This document shows, in pieces, positions 63,387-64,000 of a DNA stretch of 64,000 nucleotides. The DNA is from CAXTEJ01 sp964243295. GTDB lineage: Bacteria > Actinomycetota > Actinomycetes > Actinomycetales > Angustibacteraceae. Where the stretch lies: contig CAXTEJ010000002.1 of NCBI GenBank assembly GCA_964243295.1, forward strand, positions 1 through 64,000, read 5' to 3'. Made by a program: the position numbers and the translations under genes. Within the stretch, counting starts at the first letter, position 1. Each line of letters begins with the position of its first letter. The notes under the pieces were generated by a model. The model did no database searches, was not told where the DNA came from, and was given only the letters and a program-made list of their open reading frames with translations.

Positions 63387-64000
63387 GTGAGCGACGAGAC
63401 GACAGGGCAGCCGGGATTCTCCACCCGGGCCATCCACGCCGGCCAGGAGCCGGACGCCTTGACCGGGGCGGTCGTGCCCCCGATCTACCAGGTGTCGACG
63501 TACAAGCAGGACGGCGTCGGGGGGCTGCGCGGCGGCTACGAGTACTCGCGGTCGGCCAACCCGACGCGCACCGCGCTGGAGGAGTGCTTCGCCTCGCTCG
63601 AGGGCGGCAGCCGCGGCTACGCCTTCGCCTCCGGCCTCGCTGCCGAGGACGCCGTCATCCGCGCGCTGTGCAAGCCGGGCGACCATGCCGTCACCCCCAA
63701 CGACGCGTACGGCGGCACCTACCGGCTGTTCGACAAGGTGGCGCAGCCCTGGGGCCTCGCCCACACGCCCACCGACCTCGGGAAGCTGGACGACGTCCGC
63801 GCCGCGATCCGGCCCGGGCAGACCAAGCTCGTATGGGCCGAGACGCCGACCAACCCGCTGCTCACGATCGCCGACATCGCCGCGCTCGCGCAGATCGCGC
63901 ACGAGGCGGGCGCCTACCTCGTCGTCGACAACACGTTCGGGACGCCGTACCTGCAGAACCCGCTCGCCCTCGGCGCCGACGTGGCGCTGCACTCGACGAC
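63387..64000 (+). CDS. metB: cystathionine gamma-synthase, 3' part outside window (partial)
   Basis: 204 codons are visible from GTG 63387. A Cys/Met-metabolism PLP enzyme: FSTRAIHAGQEPD, PPIYQVSTYKQ, YEYSRSANPTR, FASGLAAEDAV and the PLP-contacting VVDNTFGTPYLQNP are present; the PLP lysine should follow just beyond the edge. It makes cystathionine from activated homoserine and cysteine, pairing with cbs. A gamma-lyase or O-acetylhomoserine enzyme of the same family cannot be excluded from this fragment. Confidence 0.85.
   Translation, partial: MSDETTGQPGFSTRAIHAGQEPDALTGAVVPPIYQVSTYKQDGVGGLRGGYEYSRSANPTRTALEECFASLEGGSRGYAFASGLAAEDAVIRALCKPGDHAVTPNDAYGGTYRLFDKVAQPWGLAHTPTDLGKLDDVRAAIRPGQTKLVWAETPTNPLLTIADIAALAQIAHEAGAYLVVDNTFGTPYLQNPLALGADVALHST

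Overview
This is a very GC-rich window (most third codon positions are G or C; GTG starts and 4-bp stop/start overlaps are common) from the chromosome of an actinobacterium. The gene orders mfd-lipoprotein-mazG, eno-ftsB-DUF501-ppx and thiolase/SGNH hydrolase/cbs/metB match those I recall from mycobacteria and other Actinobacteria. Genus cannot be fixed by eye. No phage genes, CRISPR array, rRNA or recognisable IS transposase is seen. One 100-N assembly gap lies at 31996-32095.

Layout. 1-3190: two secreted proteins on the minus strand, each with a beta-sandwich-like N-terminal half, a Pro/Ala-rich linker and a right-handed beta-helix; the first runs off the left edge. 3610-12118: mfd, a SurA-like lipoprotein, mazG, a DUF885 hydrolase and an amidohydrolase, tightly packed. 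12232-37750: a large Wzx/Wzy-type surface-polysaccharide locus. It holds two aminotransferases, two hexapeptide acyltransferases, an oxidoreductase, an epimerase, six glycosyltransferases, a flippase, a chain-length regulator, a polymerase fused to a second chain-length-regulator-like domain, a polysaccharide deacetylase, and two secreted DUF4082 proteins (one a 1583-residue multidomain protein). 37747-41192: an FMN alpha-hydroxy-acid oxidase, then on the minus strand an MFS exporter and a membrane-anchored beta-propeller-like protein. 41887-45218: eno, ftsB-like, DUF501, ppx/gppA. 45205-50794: a GGDEF-EAL protein, a PadR regulator with a membrane partner, a family-5 uracil-DNA glycosylase, an ACT-domain protein and peptide deformylase, then a tRNA with a UAA anticodon. 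51005-64000: a Bax-inhibitor-1-like protein, thiolase, SGNH hydrolase, cystathionine beta-synthase, a fused ABC exporter between two DUF559 nuclease-like genes, msrA, a YczE-like membrane protein and the start of cystathionine gamma-synthase.

How it fits together. The polysaccharide locus and its neighbours sit between mazG and eno, genes that are close together in mycobacteria, so about 33 kb appears inserted into a conserved housekeeping block. The sugar genes are consistent with making amino sugars (a 4-amino and/or a 3-amino-uronate type), assembling a repeat unit, flipping, polymerising and trimming it. Secreted DUF4082 and beta-helix proteins probably act on or bind the product outside the cell. 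No priming sugar-phosphate transferase is seen here.

The most unusual structure is in the last 8 kb. Two paralogous DUF559/AbiEi-like genes are each bracketed upstream and downstream by a long hairpin, and the two hairpins of one gene resemble each other more than those of the other copy. Other points of interest are the polymerase/chain-length fusion, a type I tRNA carrying a UAA anticodon, a pair of 75-bp repeats before eno, and a 27-bp coding repeat that broke the assembly.
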